Assembly (NCBI GenBank): GCA_900552145.1
Contig: URYW01000090.1
Coordinates: forward strand, 1-6,849
Origin: an uncultured Collinsella sp.
Lineage (GTDB): Bacteria > Actinomycetota > Coriobacteriia > Coriobacteriales > Coriobacteriaceae
DNA length: 6,849 nt
Reading direction: 5' to 3'
Part shown: piece by piece, positions 1-6,781 of the stretch
Position numbering within the stretch: position 1 is the first letter of the stretch
How the letters are laid out: every line of letters begins with the position of its first letter
The notes under the pieces: model-generated
What the model was told of the DNA's origin: nothing
Databases searched by the model: none
What the model saw: the letters and a program-made list of their open reading frames with translations, nothing else
Position numbers and translations under genes: made by a program

Positions 1-635
1 AGTAGCGCAACCTCGGCAGCGGGATCTTCGGACTTAAATACGGCAGAACCGGCCACGAGCACGTTGGCGCCGGCCTTGACGACCTCGGCAATGTTCTTGG
101 AAGAAATGCCGCCGTCGACCTCGATCATGGGCGACACGCCGTGGCGCTCGCACATGGCTTTGAGCTCGTGGAGCTTTGCGATGGTGCCCGGGATAAAGCT
201 CTGACCGCCAAAGCCCGGGTTCACGCTCATGAGCAGCACCATATCGACGACATCGATGATGCTCTCGAGCACGCACACGGGGGTGGCGGGGTTGAGCACC
301 ACGCCGGCCTTAACTCCACGCTGCTGCAGATGGGTGAGCGTGCGGTGCAGGTGCGTGGAAGCCTCGTAGTGCACGGTGATCATGTCGGCACCGGCGTCGG
401 CGTACCAATCGACCGTCTCGTCGGGGTTCGACACCATCAGGTGCGCGTCGACCGGTACATCGGTGGAGCGCTTGACGGCCTTAAGGATGTCGACGCCAAA
501 GGTCAGGTTGCCGGTAAAGTGGCCGTCCATGACGTCGAAGTGCACAAAGTCGGCACCGGCGATCTTGTCGAGTTCGCCCTTGAGGTTGGCCATGTCGGCC
601 GAGAGGACGGACGGAGCGATTTTAATGGAACCCAT
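1..635 (-). CDS. rpe: Ribulose-phosphate 3-epimerase (3' end cut by window edge)
   Basis: Interconverts ribulose-5-phosphate and xylulose-5-phosphate in the cytoplasmic pentose-phosphate pathway. 211 residues are visible; the family is usually about 220, so only the last ten or so codons are missing. Family motifs appear in order: APSVLSAD (7-14), VHFDVMDGHF (31-40) with the catalytic and metal-site His32/Asp34, AHLMV (64-68) with a metal-binding His65, MSVNPGFGGQSFIP (136-149), which includes the phosphate-binding loop, EVDGGI (172-177) with the second catalytic Asp174, and GSAVF (196-200). The stretch after HF reads TGN where the family normally has VPN. The ATG is supported by AGAAAGG at 644-650, eight bases upstream. 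It begins 18 bases after the gpsA stop, so it is probably cotranscribed as the last visible gene. Identification is secure. Confidence 0.96.
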   Translation of the reverse strand, partial: MGSIKIAPSVLSADMANLKGELDKIAGADFVHFDVMDGHFTGNLTFGVDILKAVKRSTDVPVDAHLMVSNPDETVDWYADAGADMITVHYEASTHLHRTLTHLQQRGVKAGVVLNPATPVCVLESIIDVVDMVLLMSVNPGFGGQSFIPGTIAKLHELKAMCERHGVSPMIEVDGGISSKNIAEVVKAGANVLVAGSAVFKSEDPAAEVAL

Positions 636-643
636 GGTAGTAG

Positions 644-650
644 CCTTTCT
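644..650 (-). promoter_or_regulatory. rpe ribosome-binding site
   Basis: AGAAAGG lies in the 18-base gap between gpsA and rpe, eight bases before the rpe ATG. It is a moderate match and the only one in the window that lies wholly between two genes without touching a stop codon or upstream coding sequence. Confidence 0.7.
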
Positions 651-653
651 GCG

Positions 654-1661
654 CTAGTCGGTGAGTCCGTAGAACTCTTGGGAGGGTACGCGGTCGGTAA
701 GAATCTCGAGCGCCCTATCCAAAGTAACACCGTTGTAGAGCGTTTGCTCCACGGCAAAGGTGAGCGGAATGTCTACACCCAGTGAACGGGCAAGTTCGCT
801 GCCGCTGCGGGCCGCGACGGCGCCCTCGACCACCATATGTGTGCGCGCCTGGTACTCGTCGAGCGACACGCCGTGGGCAAACTCGTAGCCAAAGGTGCGG
901 TTGCGCGAATGCTCGGACGTGCAGGTGGCAATGAGGTCGCCCATGCCGGCAAGACCCATGCAGGTCATGGCCTGGCCGCCGCGGGCGTGCACTAAACGGC
1001 TGATCTCGGCTAGGCCGCGCGTCATGATGAGGGCAAGCGTGTTGTCGCCCGCGCCCGAGCCGGCGGAGATGCCGCACACGATGGCGATGACGTTTTTCAT
1101 GGCGCCGCAGACCTCGACACCGGTCATGTCTTGCGACAGATAGATGCGGAAAGCCGTGGACAGGAGCAGTTCCCTAAAGGTCTCCCCTATCTGCGGATCT
1201 TTGCTTGCGATGACGGCGGCAGAAAGTCCGCCGCGGCAGATTTCCTCAGCATGGTTGGGGCCCGAGAGCGCCGCCACGCGCGACTCGTTGCCGATCTCGC
1301 TGGCGATGACCTCGCTCATGAGCAGGCCGGACTCGGGCTCAATGCCCTTTGTGAGGCAGAGCGCCGGGGTATCGGCGGCGATAAAGGGAGCGGCCTGGTG
1401 GCACACGCTGCGAAGGTGCGTCGAAGGAACGGCAAAGATGATGGCCTCGGCACCGTCGAGCGCCTGCGCCAGGTCCGTCGTGGCGACGACGTTGCCGGGC
1501 AGCTTGTAGCCCACAAGGTAGCGGGGGTTGCGGTACTCGCCGTTAATGCCGGAGGCCGTCTGCTCGCTGTGGGCCCACATGGTCACGCGCTCGGCCCGCG
1601 CGGCGGCAAGGCCCGCGACGGCGGTTCCCCAGGAGCCGGAGCCAATCAGCGCAACATTCAT
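654..1661 (-). CDS. gpsA: NAD(P)H-dependent glycerol-3-phosphate dehydrogenase
   Basis: Reduces dihydroxyacetone phosphate to sn-glycerol-3-phosphate in the cytoplasm, supplying the backbone for phospholipids. It is 335 residues long, normal for the family. The N-terminal Rossmann domain starts with the dinucleotide loop GSGSWGTA (7-14). It continues with FAVPS (76-80), LTKGIE (103-108) and SGPNHAEEI (133-141). The C-terminal helical domain carries the catalytic lysine in GAMKNVIAI (186-194, Lys189), then GDNTLALIMTRGLAEI (205-220), GLAGMGDL (236-243) and the substrate-binding SRNRTFG (252-258). The ATG at 1661 sits six bases after GGAG. It follows plsY directly, and PlsY uses the glycerol-3-phosphate this enzyme makes, so the pair forms a metabolic unit. 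No truncation or missing key residue was seen. Confidence 0.97.
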   Translation of the reverse strand: MNVALIGSGSWGTAVAGLAAARAERVTMWAHSEQTASGINGEYRNPRYLVGYKLPGNVVATTDLAQALDGAEAIIFAVPSTHLRSVCHQAAPFIAADTPALCLTKGIEPESGLLMSEVIASEIGNESRVAALSGPNHAEEICRGGLSAAVIASKDPQIGETFRELLLSTAFRIYLSQDMTGVEVCGAMKNVIAIVCGISAGSGAGDNTLALIMTRGLAEISRLVHARGGQAMTCMGLAGMGDLIATCTSEHSRNRTFGYEFAHGVSLDEYQARTHMVVEGAVAARSGSELARSLGVDIPLTFAVEQTLYNGVTLDRALEILTDRVPSQEFYGLTD

Positions 1662-1667
1662 GACTCT

Positions 1668-1673
1668 CTCCTA
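1668..1673 (-). promoter_or_regulatory. gpsA ribosome-binding site overlapping the plsY stop codon
   Basis: TAGGAG joins the plsY TAG stop to the GGAG site of gpsA, six bases before the gpsA ATG. This is the same nested arrangement as at the cmk/plsC and DUF512/der junctions. Confidence 0.83.
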
Positions 1674-2354
1674 CTTATCGTCGGGCTCGGTGACGCGCTT
1701 GGTAAACGAGAGCTTGGACTCCTTATCCGTCATGAGCTTTTTGATGTTCGCACGATGGGCCCACACCACGGTGATGCCGATCAGCGCCATGCAAAACTTA
1801 AGTCCGAGGCTGCTGTACGGAAAGACCGCGCAGGCAGCGATGGGAAGACCGATGGCCGCGGCAAGCGAGCCCACCGACACAAACTTGGTGATGGCGACGG
1901 CCACGATAAACATGCCCAGCAGCGAAAGTCCGATGGGCCAGTACCAGGCGAGGATGACGCCCAGACCAGCTGCGATGCCCTTGCCGCCATGGAAGTTGAG
2001 GTAGGGCGAGAAGATATGGCCCCACACGGCTGCCAGGCAGATGACGCCGAGCATCCAGTCGCCGGCGGCACCGGGGGCCATAATGCTCACGGGGAAGCCA
2101 TAGCCCAAGTCGGCAATGAGCGGACGCGCGATAAGGACGCAGATGGCGCCCTTAAGGCAGTCGAGCAGCAGCGTGAGCGCGGCCACCTTGGGGCCGGCCA
2201 CGCGCAGGGCGTTGGTGGTGCCGATGTTGCCGGAACCCGCCTTGCGGATGTCGGTGTGGTTGAACACGCGGCCCAGGATCAGGCCAAACGGAATTGCTCC
2301 GATAAAGAACGAGACCACGGCGCAGATGGCGGTCAGCAGAATCGGATTATGCAT
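1671..2354 (-). CDS. plsY: Acyl-phosphate:glycerol-3-phosphate acyltransferase
   Basis: Integral membrane enzyme that transfers an acyl chain from acyl-phosphate to position 1 of glycerol-3-phosphate, making lysophosphatidic acid. It depends on PlsX for acyl-phosphate; no plsX is in this window. The protein has 227 residues, slightly longer than many PlsY proteins, with hydrophobic segments near 5-28, 55-78, 98-115, 125-156, 160-178 and 185-199. The three family motifs are present: GSGNIGTTNALR (40-51), GHIFSPYLNFHGGKGIAAG (112-130) and HRANIKKL (200-207). In the first motif, the often-seen PGATN is IGTTN here. An ATG further upstream at 2402 is in frame but lies deep inside der and lacks the ribosome-binding support. 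The ATG at 2354 has AGAAGGAG seven bases upstream and begins right at the hydrophobic N terminus, overlapping der by 8 bases. The tail (208-227) is charged and probably cytoplasmic. Confidence 0.95.
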   Translation of the reverse strand: MHNPILLTAICAVVSFFIGAIPFGLILGRVFNHTDIRKAGSGNIGTTNALRVAGPKVAALTLLLDCLKGAICVLIARPLIADLGYGFPVSIMAPGAAGDWMLGVICLAAVWGHIFSPYLNFHGGKGIAAGLGVILAWYWPIGLSLLGMFIVAVAITKFVSVGSLAAAIGLPIAACAVFPYSSLGLKFCMALIGITVVWAHRANIKKLMTDKESKLSFTKRVTEPDDK

Positions 2355-3681
2355 CCTTTTGCTCCTTCTTCCTAAAGAAGAGTCGAATGGGTGTGCCGGC
2401 AAAGTCGAAGGTCGAGCGCATGCGGTTCTCGATGTAGCGCTGATAGGTGTCGTTGACCAGATCGCTGTGGTTGACGAAGAACGTGAACGTCGGCGGGTTG
2501 ACGCCCGTCTGGGTCACGTAGTGCATGCGCAGGCGGCGCTTGCCGTCCACCACGGTATGACCGAACTCGCGCAGATCGGTGAGGAACGTGTTGAGGCGCG
2601 AGGTGCTGATCTTTTGCGAGCGCGTCTTTTCGGCGGCGTCGACCATCGCCCAAATCTTCTCGACGCTGCGGCCAGTGAGGGCAGAGATGCGCAGGTACTG
2701 GGCCCAGGGAGCCATGACGCCCAGACGGCGGTCGATGGTCTCCATGCAGGCCTCGCGCTTGCGATCGTCGTCGAGCAGGTCCCACTTGTTTAGCAGCACA
2801 ACGATGGCGCAGCCGCGCTCGATGGCAAGGCCCATGACCTTCTGGTCCTGCTCGGTAACGCCCACGGAGGCGTCGACGACGAGCAGCGCCACGTCGGCAC
2901 GGTCGATGGCGCGCAGGCCGCGGACCATCGAGTAGTACTCGATGTTCTCGTACACGGTGCTCTTCTTACGGATACCCGCAGTGTCGACCATGCGGTAGTG
3001 CTTGCCGTTGCGCTCGACGACCGTGTCGATGGCGTCGCGCGTGGTGCCGGCAATGTTGGGCACGATGGAGCGGTCGGCGCCCAGGATGCGGTTGAACAGC
3101 GAGGACTTACCGGCGTTGGGGCGGCCGATGATAGCCACGTTCAGCGCATCGGGGAACTCGTCGGCGATCTCGTCCTCCTCCTCAGGAAGCAGGGCCACGA
3201 TGTCGTCGAGCAGGTCGCCGGTGCCGTGGCCGTGCAGCGCCGAGAGCGGCGTGGGCTCGCCGATGCCGAGGGAATAGAACTCCCAGATGCTGTCGTTCTC
3301 GCGATCGGGGTTGTCGAGCTTGTTCACCAGCAGAAAGACCGGCTTGTCGCAGCGCTTGAGCATGCGAGCGACCGACTCGTCCTCCTCGGTGACGCCGGTG
3401 CGGCCGTCGACCACAAACAGGATGACGGCGGCTTCCTCGGCGGCGGCGAGGGCCTGGTCGCGAATGGACGTGGCGAAGACGTCATCGCTCTTGAGCGGCT
3501 CGATGCCGCCCGTGTCGACGATGGTGAACTCGCGGCCGTTCCAATCGGCCGTGTGGTACGAGCGGTCGCGCGTGACGCCGCGGGACTCGTGGACGATAGC
3601 GTCCGAGGTCTGGGCCAGGCGGTTAACGAGCGTGGACTTGCCCACGTTGGGGCGTCCGACGACGGCGACGATAGGTTTCAT
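2347..3681 (-). CDS. der: Ribosome-assembly GTPase Der (EngA), tandem G domains
   Basis: Essential GTPase acting in late maturation of the 50S ribosomal subunit. It is 444 residues long, typical for the family. The first G domain shows GRPNVGKS (9-16), GVTRD (35-39), DTGG (56-59) and NKLD (120-123). An acidic linker (about 166-178) leads to the second G domain with GRPNAGKS (186-193), GTTRD (212-216), DTAG (233-236), NKWD (298-301) and SALTG (333-337). A C-terminal KH-like domain spans about 352-440, including NPPTFTFFVNH (395-405) and a basic end. A longer reading reaching 3852 is open, but the true start is the ATG at 3681: it has AAAGGAG five bases upstream and opens directly with the G-domain strand before the first P-loop. 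Its start lies 10 bases after the DUF512 gene stop, an adjacency also found in many Firmicutes. All nucleotide-binding residues look intact. Confidence 0.98.
   Translation of the reverse strand: MKPIVAVVGRPNVGKSTLVNRLAQTSDAIVHESRGVTRDRSYHTADWNGREFTIVDTGGIEPLKSDDVFATSIRDQALAAAEEAAVILFVVDGRTGVTEEDESVARMLKRCDKPVFLLVNKLDNPDRENDSIWEFYSLGIGEPTPLSALHGHGTGDLLDDIVALLPEEEDEIADEFPDALNVAIIGRPNAGKSSLFNRILGADRSIVPNIAGTTRDAIDTVVERNGKHYRMVDTAGIRKKSTVYENIEYYSMVRGLRAIDRADVALLVVDASVGVTEQDQKVMGLAIERGCAIVVLLNKWDLLDDDRKREACMETIDRRLGVMAPWAQYLRISALTGRSVEKIWAMVDAAEKTRSQKISTSRLNTFLTDLREFGHTVVDGKRRLRMHYVTQTGVNPPTFTFFVNHSDLVNDTYQRYIENRMRSTFDFAGTPIRLFFRKKEQKDA
2362..2369 (-). promoter_or_regulatory. plsY ribosome-binding site within the end of der
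   Basis: AGAAGGAG lies in the lysine-rich last codons of der, seven bases before the plsY ATG at 2354. It decides that start over the in-frame ATG at 2402. Confidence 0.85.
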
Positions 3682-3686
3682 CTGCT

Positions 3687-3694
3687 CTCCTTTA
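3687..3694 (-). promoter_or_regulatory. der ribosome-binding site overlapping the DUF512 gene stop
   Basis: The string TAAAGGAG contains both the TAA stop of the DUF512 gene and the AAAGGAG site for der, five bases before the der ATG. It settles the der start at 3681 over the longer open frame reaching 3852. Confidence 0.85.
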
Positions 3695-5134
3695 ATGGGT
3701 AGGGTCAGTGGAAGTGTTAGAGTCTGCGGGCACAATGCCAAGGATGCGCTCCAGGGTATCGAGCAGCTCATGCGGCATGGTCGACACCACATGAACCTCG
3801 GCGCCGCGACTGGTAAGGCTTGCGAGTAAATCGTCACGATGATACTCGTCAAGCGTCATGCCGTCAGCGTTGAACATGAGCTTAGGCATAAAGAGCATAA
3901 CCCCCGACAGATCTTGGGGCAGCTGCTCCAGAATGTCACACGCGACGATGAGGCCGGTCACGTCCACGTTGCCGCCAAAATAGCGGTTCTTGATGGCCGT
4001 GACAGTGCCGGCGAGTCCCTGGGGCGACTCCACAAAGCGGGCCACCGTGTCGCGTGCGCTGGCGCCCGAGAGAAACAGAAGCCGCTGGTTGCGGGCGGCG
4101 ACGGCCTCGCGGACGCGGGCCAGACGCTCGGCGTCGGTAGCCAGCACGTCGTCGGTCTCGTCCAGATACGAGCGGATCATGCCAATGCCGTCGTAGTACT
4201 GCGGGTACCCGTCGTAAAAGTCTGCCTCGGGAGGATCGATGCCGGCGTCCAGATAGAACTCATCGCTCATCTGGAAGGTGTGGCGGCCAAAGCGTTCGTA
4301 GGCACGATCCTGGTAGGGACGGATCATGGCAATGGTCTCGCGCGCCAGTTCGGGCTTGTCGCTGTATGACCAGCTAAAGCGGTTCTGATGCTTGGTAAAA
4401 CCGAGCGGCACAATGCCCAGGCTTGTGATTTGCTCGTGCTCCTCGCAAAAGCGCAGGGTCTTTTCCAGCTCCTCGCCATCGTTCATGCCGGGGCACAACA
4501 CGATCTGCGCGTGAATCTCGATGCCGGCGGCCATGATGGCCTCGAGTACATCCATGCCGCGCTGGGCGTTGCGGCCCATCATACGACGGCGGACGTCGGG
4601 GCTCACGGCATGGACCGACACGTTCATGGGGCTCATGTTGCGTTGGATGACGTTTTGCACGTCCTCGTCGGTGAGGTTCGTGAGCGTGACGAAGTTGCCC
4701 TGCAAAAAGCTCAGGCGATAGTCATCGTCGCGGATGTAGAGCGTGGAGCGGCCACCCTTGGGCAGCATGGTCATAAAGCAGAACACGCAGGCGTTCACAC
4801 AGGTACGCATGCCGTCGAAGATGGGGCCATCGAACTCCAAACCCCAATCCTCGCCGGGAAAGCGGTCGAGCTCGACGGGGGTGACGGTGCCGTCGCGCGG
4901 GTCGAATACCTCCAAATCAACGGTGTCGTCGTCGGCCTCCCTGAGCCACACGATCATGTCGGTCAGTGCCTCGCCGTTGACCGTGAGCACGCGCATGCCC
5001 GGCTCGATACCCACATCCCATGCGGGCGATTCGGGACGCACGTTCTTGATGAGCGCGCCCTCACCCGGCTCGGGGTCGCGGCTGCGCCCGTAATCGGCCA
5101 CCTCGGCGGCGTATGCGGGTACGGTCTGGTCCAT
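3692..5134 (-). CDS. PDZ / radical SAM / DUF512 protein, function unknown
   Basis: A cytoplasmic iron-sulfur protein of 480 residues whose reaction is unknown. Domains in order: a PDZ-like segment (about 25-75, with SPAWDVGIEPGMRVLTVNGE at 36-55), a radical SAM core with the canonical CX3CX2C cluster motif at Cys112, Cys116 and Cys119, and a DUF512 C-terminal domain (roughly 240-450). Family signatures include RDDDYRLSFLQGNF (135-148), LTNL (151-154), VLCPGMNDG (212-220), SDEFYLDAG (290-298) and FYDGYPQ (306-312). No signal peptide or membrane segment was seen. The last ~30 residues form a helix plus a polar tail and may extend past the family core. The start follows the ispH stop after two bases, and its best ribosome-binding site, AAGGAG (5149-5154), is 14 bases away inside ispH, so coupled translation is likely. 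Proteins of this family commonly sit next to der, which hints at a linked role, but that is inference. Confidence 0.93.
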   Translation of the reverse strand: MDQTVPAYAAEVADYGRSRDPEPGEGALIKNVRPESPAWDVGIEPGMRVLTVNGEALTDMIVWLREADDDTVDLEVFDPRDGTVTPVELDRFPGEDWGLEFDGPIFDGMRTCVNACVFCFMTMLPKGGRSTLYIRDDDYRLSFLQGNFVTLTNLTDEDVQNVIQRNMSPMNVSVHAVSPDVRRRMMGRNAQRGMDVLEAIMAAGIEIHAQIVLCPGMNDGEELEKTLRFCEEHEQITSLGIVPLGFTKHQNRFSWSYSDKPELARETIAMIRPYQDRAYERFGRHTFQMSDEFYLDAGIDPPEADFYDGYPQYYDGIGMIRSYLDETDDVLATDAERLARVREAVAARNQRLLFLSGASARDTVARFVESPQGLAGTVTAIKNRYFGGNVDVTGLIVACDILEQLPQDLSGVMLFMPKLMFNADGMTLDEYHRDDLLASLTSRGAEVHVVSTMPHELLDTLERILGIVPADSNTSTDPTH

Positions 5135-5136
5135 GG

Positions 5137-6021
5137 TTAGCGGTAAAGCTCCTTGATGCGCTCGACGGCGCGCTCGATGTGTTCTTGCGGGGTGGAGGCT
5201 CCGGCGGTGATGCCGATGTGATGAGCGTCGGTAAACCACGCGGCCTGGAGCTCAGAAGCTTCCTCGATGTGATACGTGCGCTCGCAGGCGTCTGCGCAAA
5301 TCTGCGCCAGGCGGCGGGTGTTGCCCGAGTTCTTGCCACCCACGACGACCATGCAATCACAGCGTTTGGCAAGTGATGCGGCTGCCTGTTGACGCTCACT
5401 CGTGGCGGAGCAGATGGTGTTGATCACACGCAGCTCCTGCACGCGTGGGGTGATAGCGGCCACGACCTCGGCGAGGTTCTGCGCGGTCTGGGTGGTCTGC
5501 ACAACCAGGCCCACCTTGCCCTTGAGCGACAAGGCGTTGGCATCGGCGGCACAGCTCACGACCTGCGCATCATTGCCGGCGTGGCCCAGGATGCCCTCCA
5601 CCTCGGGATGGCCCGGTTCGCCCACGACGATCACGCGGTAGCCTTCGCGCACAAGGCGCTCCGCTGCAACATGGACCTTCTTCACGTAGGGACAGGTGGC
5701 GTCAACCACGTTGAGGCCGCGCTCACGAGCGGCATCGATGCCCTGCGGCACCACACCGTGGGCGCGGATGATCACGGTGCCGGTTGCGGCGTCGTCCAGG
5801 GTTTCGGCCAAGCCAACGCCTGCCTCGGCGAGCTCGCGTACCACGATGGGGTTATGGATGAGCGGACCCAAGGTATGGACCTGAGTGCACTCCCCTGCCT
5901 GCGGGGCGGCCGCTAGGGCCATATCGAGCGCACGCTGCACACCGTAGCAGGTGCCGGCGTGGGCGGCGATCTCGATGGTGGGGGCGTCTGCCTTGCCGGC
6001 AACGGCCTCGACGGTATTCAT
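5137..6021 (-). CDS. ispH: 4-hydroxy-3-methylbut-2-enyl diphosphate reductase
   Basis: Last enzyme of the MEP pathway: a [4Fe-4S] protein reducing HMBPP to isopentenyl and dimethylallyl diphosphate in the cytoplasm. From the ATG at 6021 it has 294 residues. The three cluster cysteines are present: Cys25 (AGTCYGV), Cys110 (DATCPYV) and Cys204 (NTICSAT). So are the substrate-site residues: His56 (LGPLIHN), His88 (IIRAHGV), His138/Glu140 (GEPGHPEVEG), TTQT (176-179), KNSGN (230-234) and Ser276 (GAST). The start is uncertain. The ATG at 6036 (five codons longer) lies two bases after the plsC stop but has only a weak AGG upstream, while 6021 has GAGG five bases upstream. Either way about 20 residues precede the first conserved strand, slightly more than usual. 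There is no fused ribosomal S1 domain, unlike many Clostridia. Confidence 0.96.
   Translation of the reverse strand: MNTVEAVAGKADAPTIEIAAHAGTCYGVQRALDMALAAAPQAGECTQVHTLGPLIHNPIVVRELAEAGVGLAETLDDAATGTVIIRAHGVVPQGIDAARERGLNVVDATCPYVKKVHVAAERLVREGYRVIVVGEPGHPEVEGILGHAGNDAQVVSCAADANALSLKGKVGLVVQTTQTAQNLAEVVAAITPRVQELRVINTICSATSERQQAAASLAKRCDCMVVVGGKNSGNTRRLAQICADACERTYHIEEASELQAAWFTDAHHIGITAGASTPQEHIERAVERIKELYR
5149..5154 (-). promoter_or_regulatory. Distant ribosome-binding site for the DUF512 gene, inside ispH
   Basis: AAGGAG lies within the last codons of ispH, 14 bases before the DUF512 gene ATG, longer than the usual 5 to 9. No closer purine-rich site exists and no alternative ATG, GTG or TTG lies in frame nearby. 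The start therefore probably depends on ribosomes terminating at the ispH TAA two bases upstream. Confidence 0.6.
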
Positions 6022-6038
6022 GACATCCTCGCTCATGG

Positions 6039-6767
6039 CTAGAACCTGCCCGGATGCTCGGCGCACAGCTCGTCTCGCATAGCGTAGACGCGGTTCATGG
6101 CCTCGGCCTCAAACCATTCCAGGCGCTCCGTGCGCTTAAGCCCAGCCGGTGCGTCGGAAAGCGAGACGGCCTTGCCGGCGCGGATCCAGCACTTCTTGGG
6201 TCGCATGATCTTTTTGCCCGCGGGCGTGATGTCGGACCAGCCGCAGATGGCGAGCGGGTTCACAGGTGCCTTGCCCATCTGAGCGATGAGCGCAAAGCCG
6301 CCGTGGACCTCGGGCTTGATCTCGCGCGAGCGGATGCGCGTGCCCTCGGGGAAGATCAGAACGTCCTCACCGCGCTGCAGCGCATGCTGGGCGGCACGTA
6401 GGCACTTCATATCGGCAGTACCACGCTCGACGGGGATGCCGCCAACGCGGCTAAAGGCCCAGCGCACAATCTTGCTCTTGGCGAACTCGGATTTAAAGAT
6501 GGGACGAATGCGGCGGCCCCCAAAGAACAGCGCCGTCTCCACGGCCAAGAGCTCGGCCATCGAGGTGTGGTTGCAGATGACCACGCTGCCGCGGCCTTCC
6601 TGGCGCTCAAACAGCAGGTCGGCATTCTCGACCTTCCAGCGCCACATGAGCGTGGAGAAGGCCCAAAGGATTGCCATGACCACGACGACGGTGCCGCGGA
6701 TGAGCGCCGGGAACTCGGCGTAGGGGGCGTTGTAATAGTCCTCGGGCGTCTGCTTAAACAGGCGCAT
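6039..6767 (-). CDS. plsC: PlsC-family 1-acyl-glycerol-3-phosphate acyltransferase
   Basis: Probable membrane-bound enzyme that acylates lysophosphatidic acid at position 2 to form phosphatidic acid. It is 242 residues long, usual for PlsC. A single hydrophobic segment (about 22-41) anchors the N terminus. Acyltransferase motifs follow: NHTSMAE (66-72), KSEF (92-95), GGIPVERG (109-116), FPEGTRIRS (139-147) and APVNPLAI (167-174). The first motif is HX4E (His67, Glu72), not the canonical HX4D; the codon is GAG at 6552-6554. The ATG has a near-perfect AAAGGAGGT just upstream. Its operon contains gpsA and plsY, which make its expected substrate, and cmk-plsC-ispH is a known bacterial gene order, supporting the lipid role. 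Because the acidic residue is changed, a different acyl acceptor cannot be excluded. The gene symbol rests on family and context. Confidence 0.9.
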   Translation of the reverse strand: MRLFKQTPEDYYNAPYAEFPALIRGTVVVVMAILWAFSTLMWRWKVENADLLFERQEGRGSVVICNHTSMAELLAVETALFFGGRRIRPIFKSEFAKSKIVRWAFSRVGGIPVERGTADMKCLRAAQHALQRGEDVLIFPEGTRIRSREIKPEVHGGFALIAQMGKAPVNPLAICGWSDITPAGKKIMRPKKCWIRAGKAVSLSDAPAGLKRTERLEWFEAEAMNRVYAMRDELCAEHPGRF

Positions 6768-6770
6768 GGG

Positions 6771-6781
6771 CTACCTCCTTT
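6771..6781 (-). promoter_or_regulatory. plsC ribosome-binding site overlapping the cmk stop codon
   Basis: AAAGGAGGT is complementary to the 16S rRNA 3' end over its full length. Its last T is also the first base of the cmk TAG stop. Six bases separate AGGAGG from the plsC ATG. This is the strongest site in the window, and it makes ribosomes ending on cmk well placed to start plsC. Confidence 0.88.

Noticed and set aside
141..785. A 214-codon plus-strand open frame antisense to rpe and the end of gpsA.
   Set aside because: It is a shadow of rpe in register with its codons; no domain, and the opposite strand encodes a complete set of Rpe motifs.
1131..2375. A 414-codon open frame on the plus strand, antisense across gpsA and plsY.
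   Set aside because: It runs in codon register against well-supported minus-strand genes in GC-rich DNA, where antisense stops are rare. Its translation is rich in Gly, Ala, Arg, His and Asp, has no recognisable domain, and has no convincing ribosome-binding site.
2998..3702. A 234-codon plus-strand open frame antisense to der.
   Set aside because: Its composition is Val/Gly/Asp-rich, mirroring the codon bias of der on the opposite strand. The minus-strand GTPase motifs fully explain this DNA.
3682..3852. A possible 57-residue N-terminal extension of der.
   Set aside because: It overlaps the DUF512 coding end, has no family similarity, and the ATG at 3681 has a good binding site and begins exactly where Der proteins begin.
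4388..5140. A 250-codon plus-strand open frame antisense to the DUF512 gene.
   Set aside because: The His/Ala/Val-rich translation has no known motif and the minus strand carries an intact radical-SAM protein.
5135..5239. A possible 35-residue N-terminal extension of the DUF512 protein into ispH.
   Set aside because: The Arg/His-rich sequence looks like out-of-frame ispH, and the ATG at 5134 fits the usual distance to the PDZ segment.
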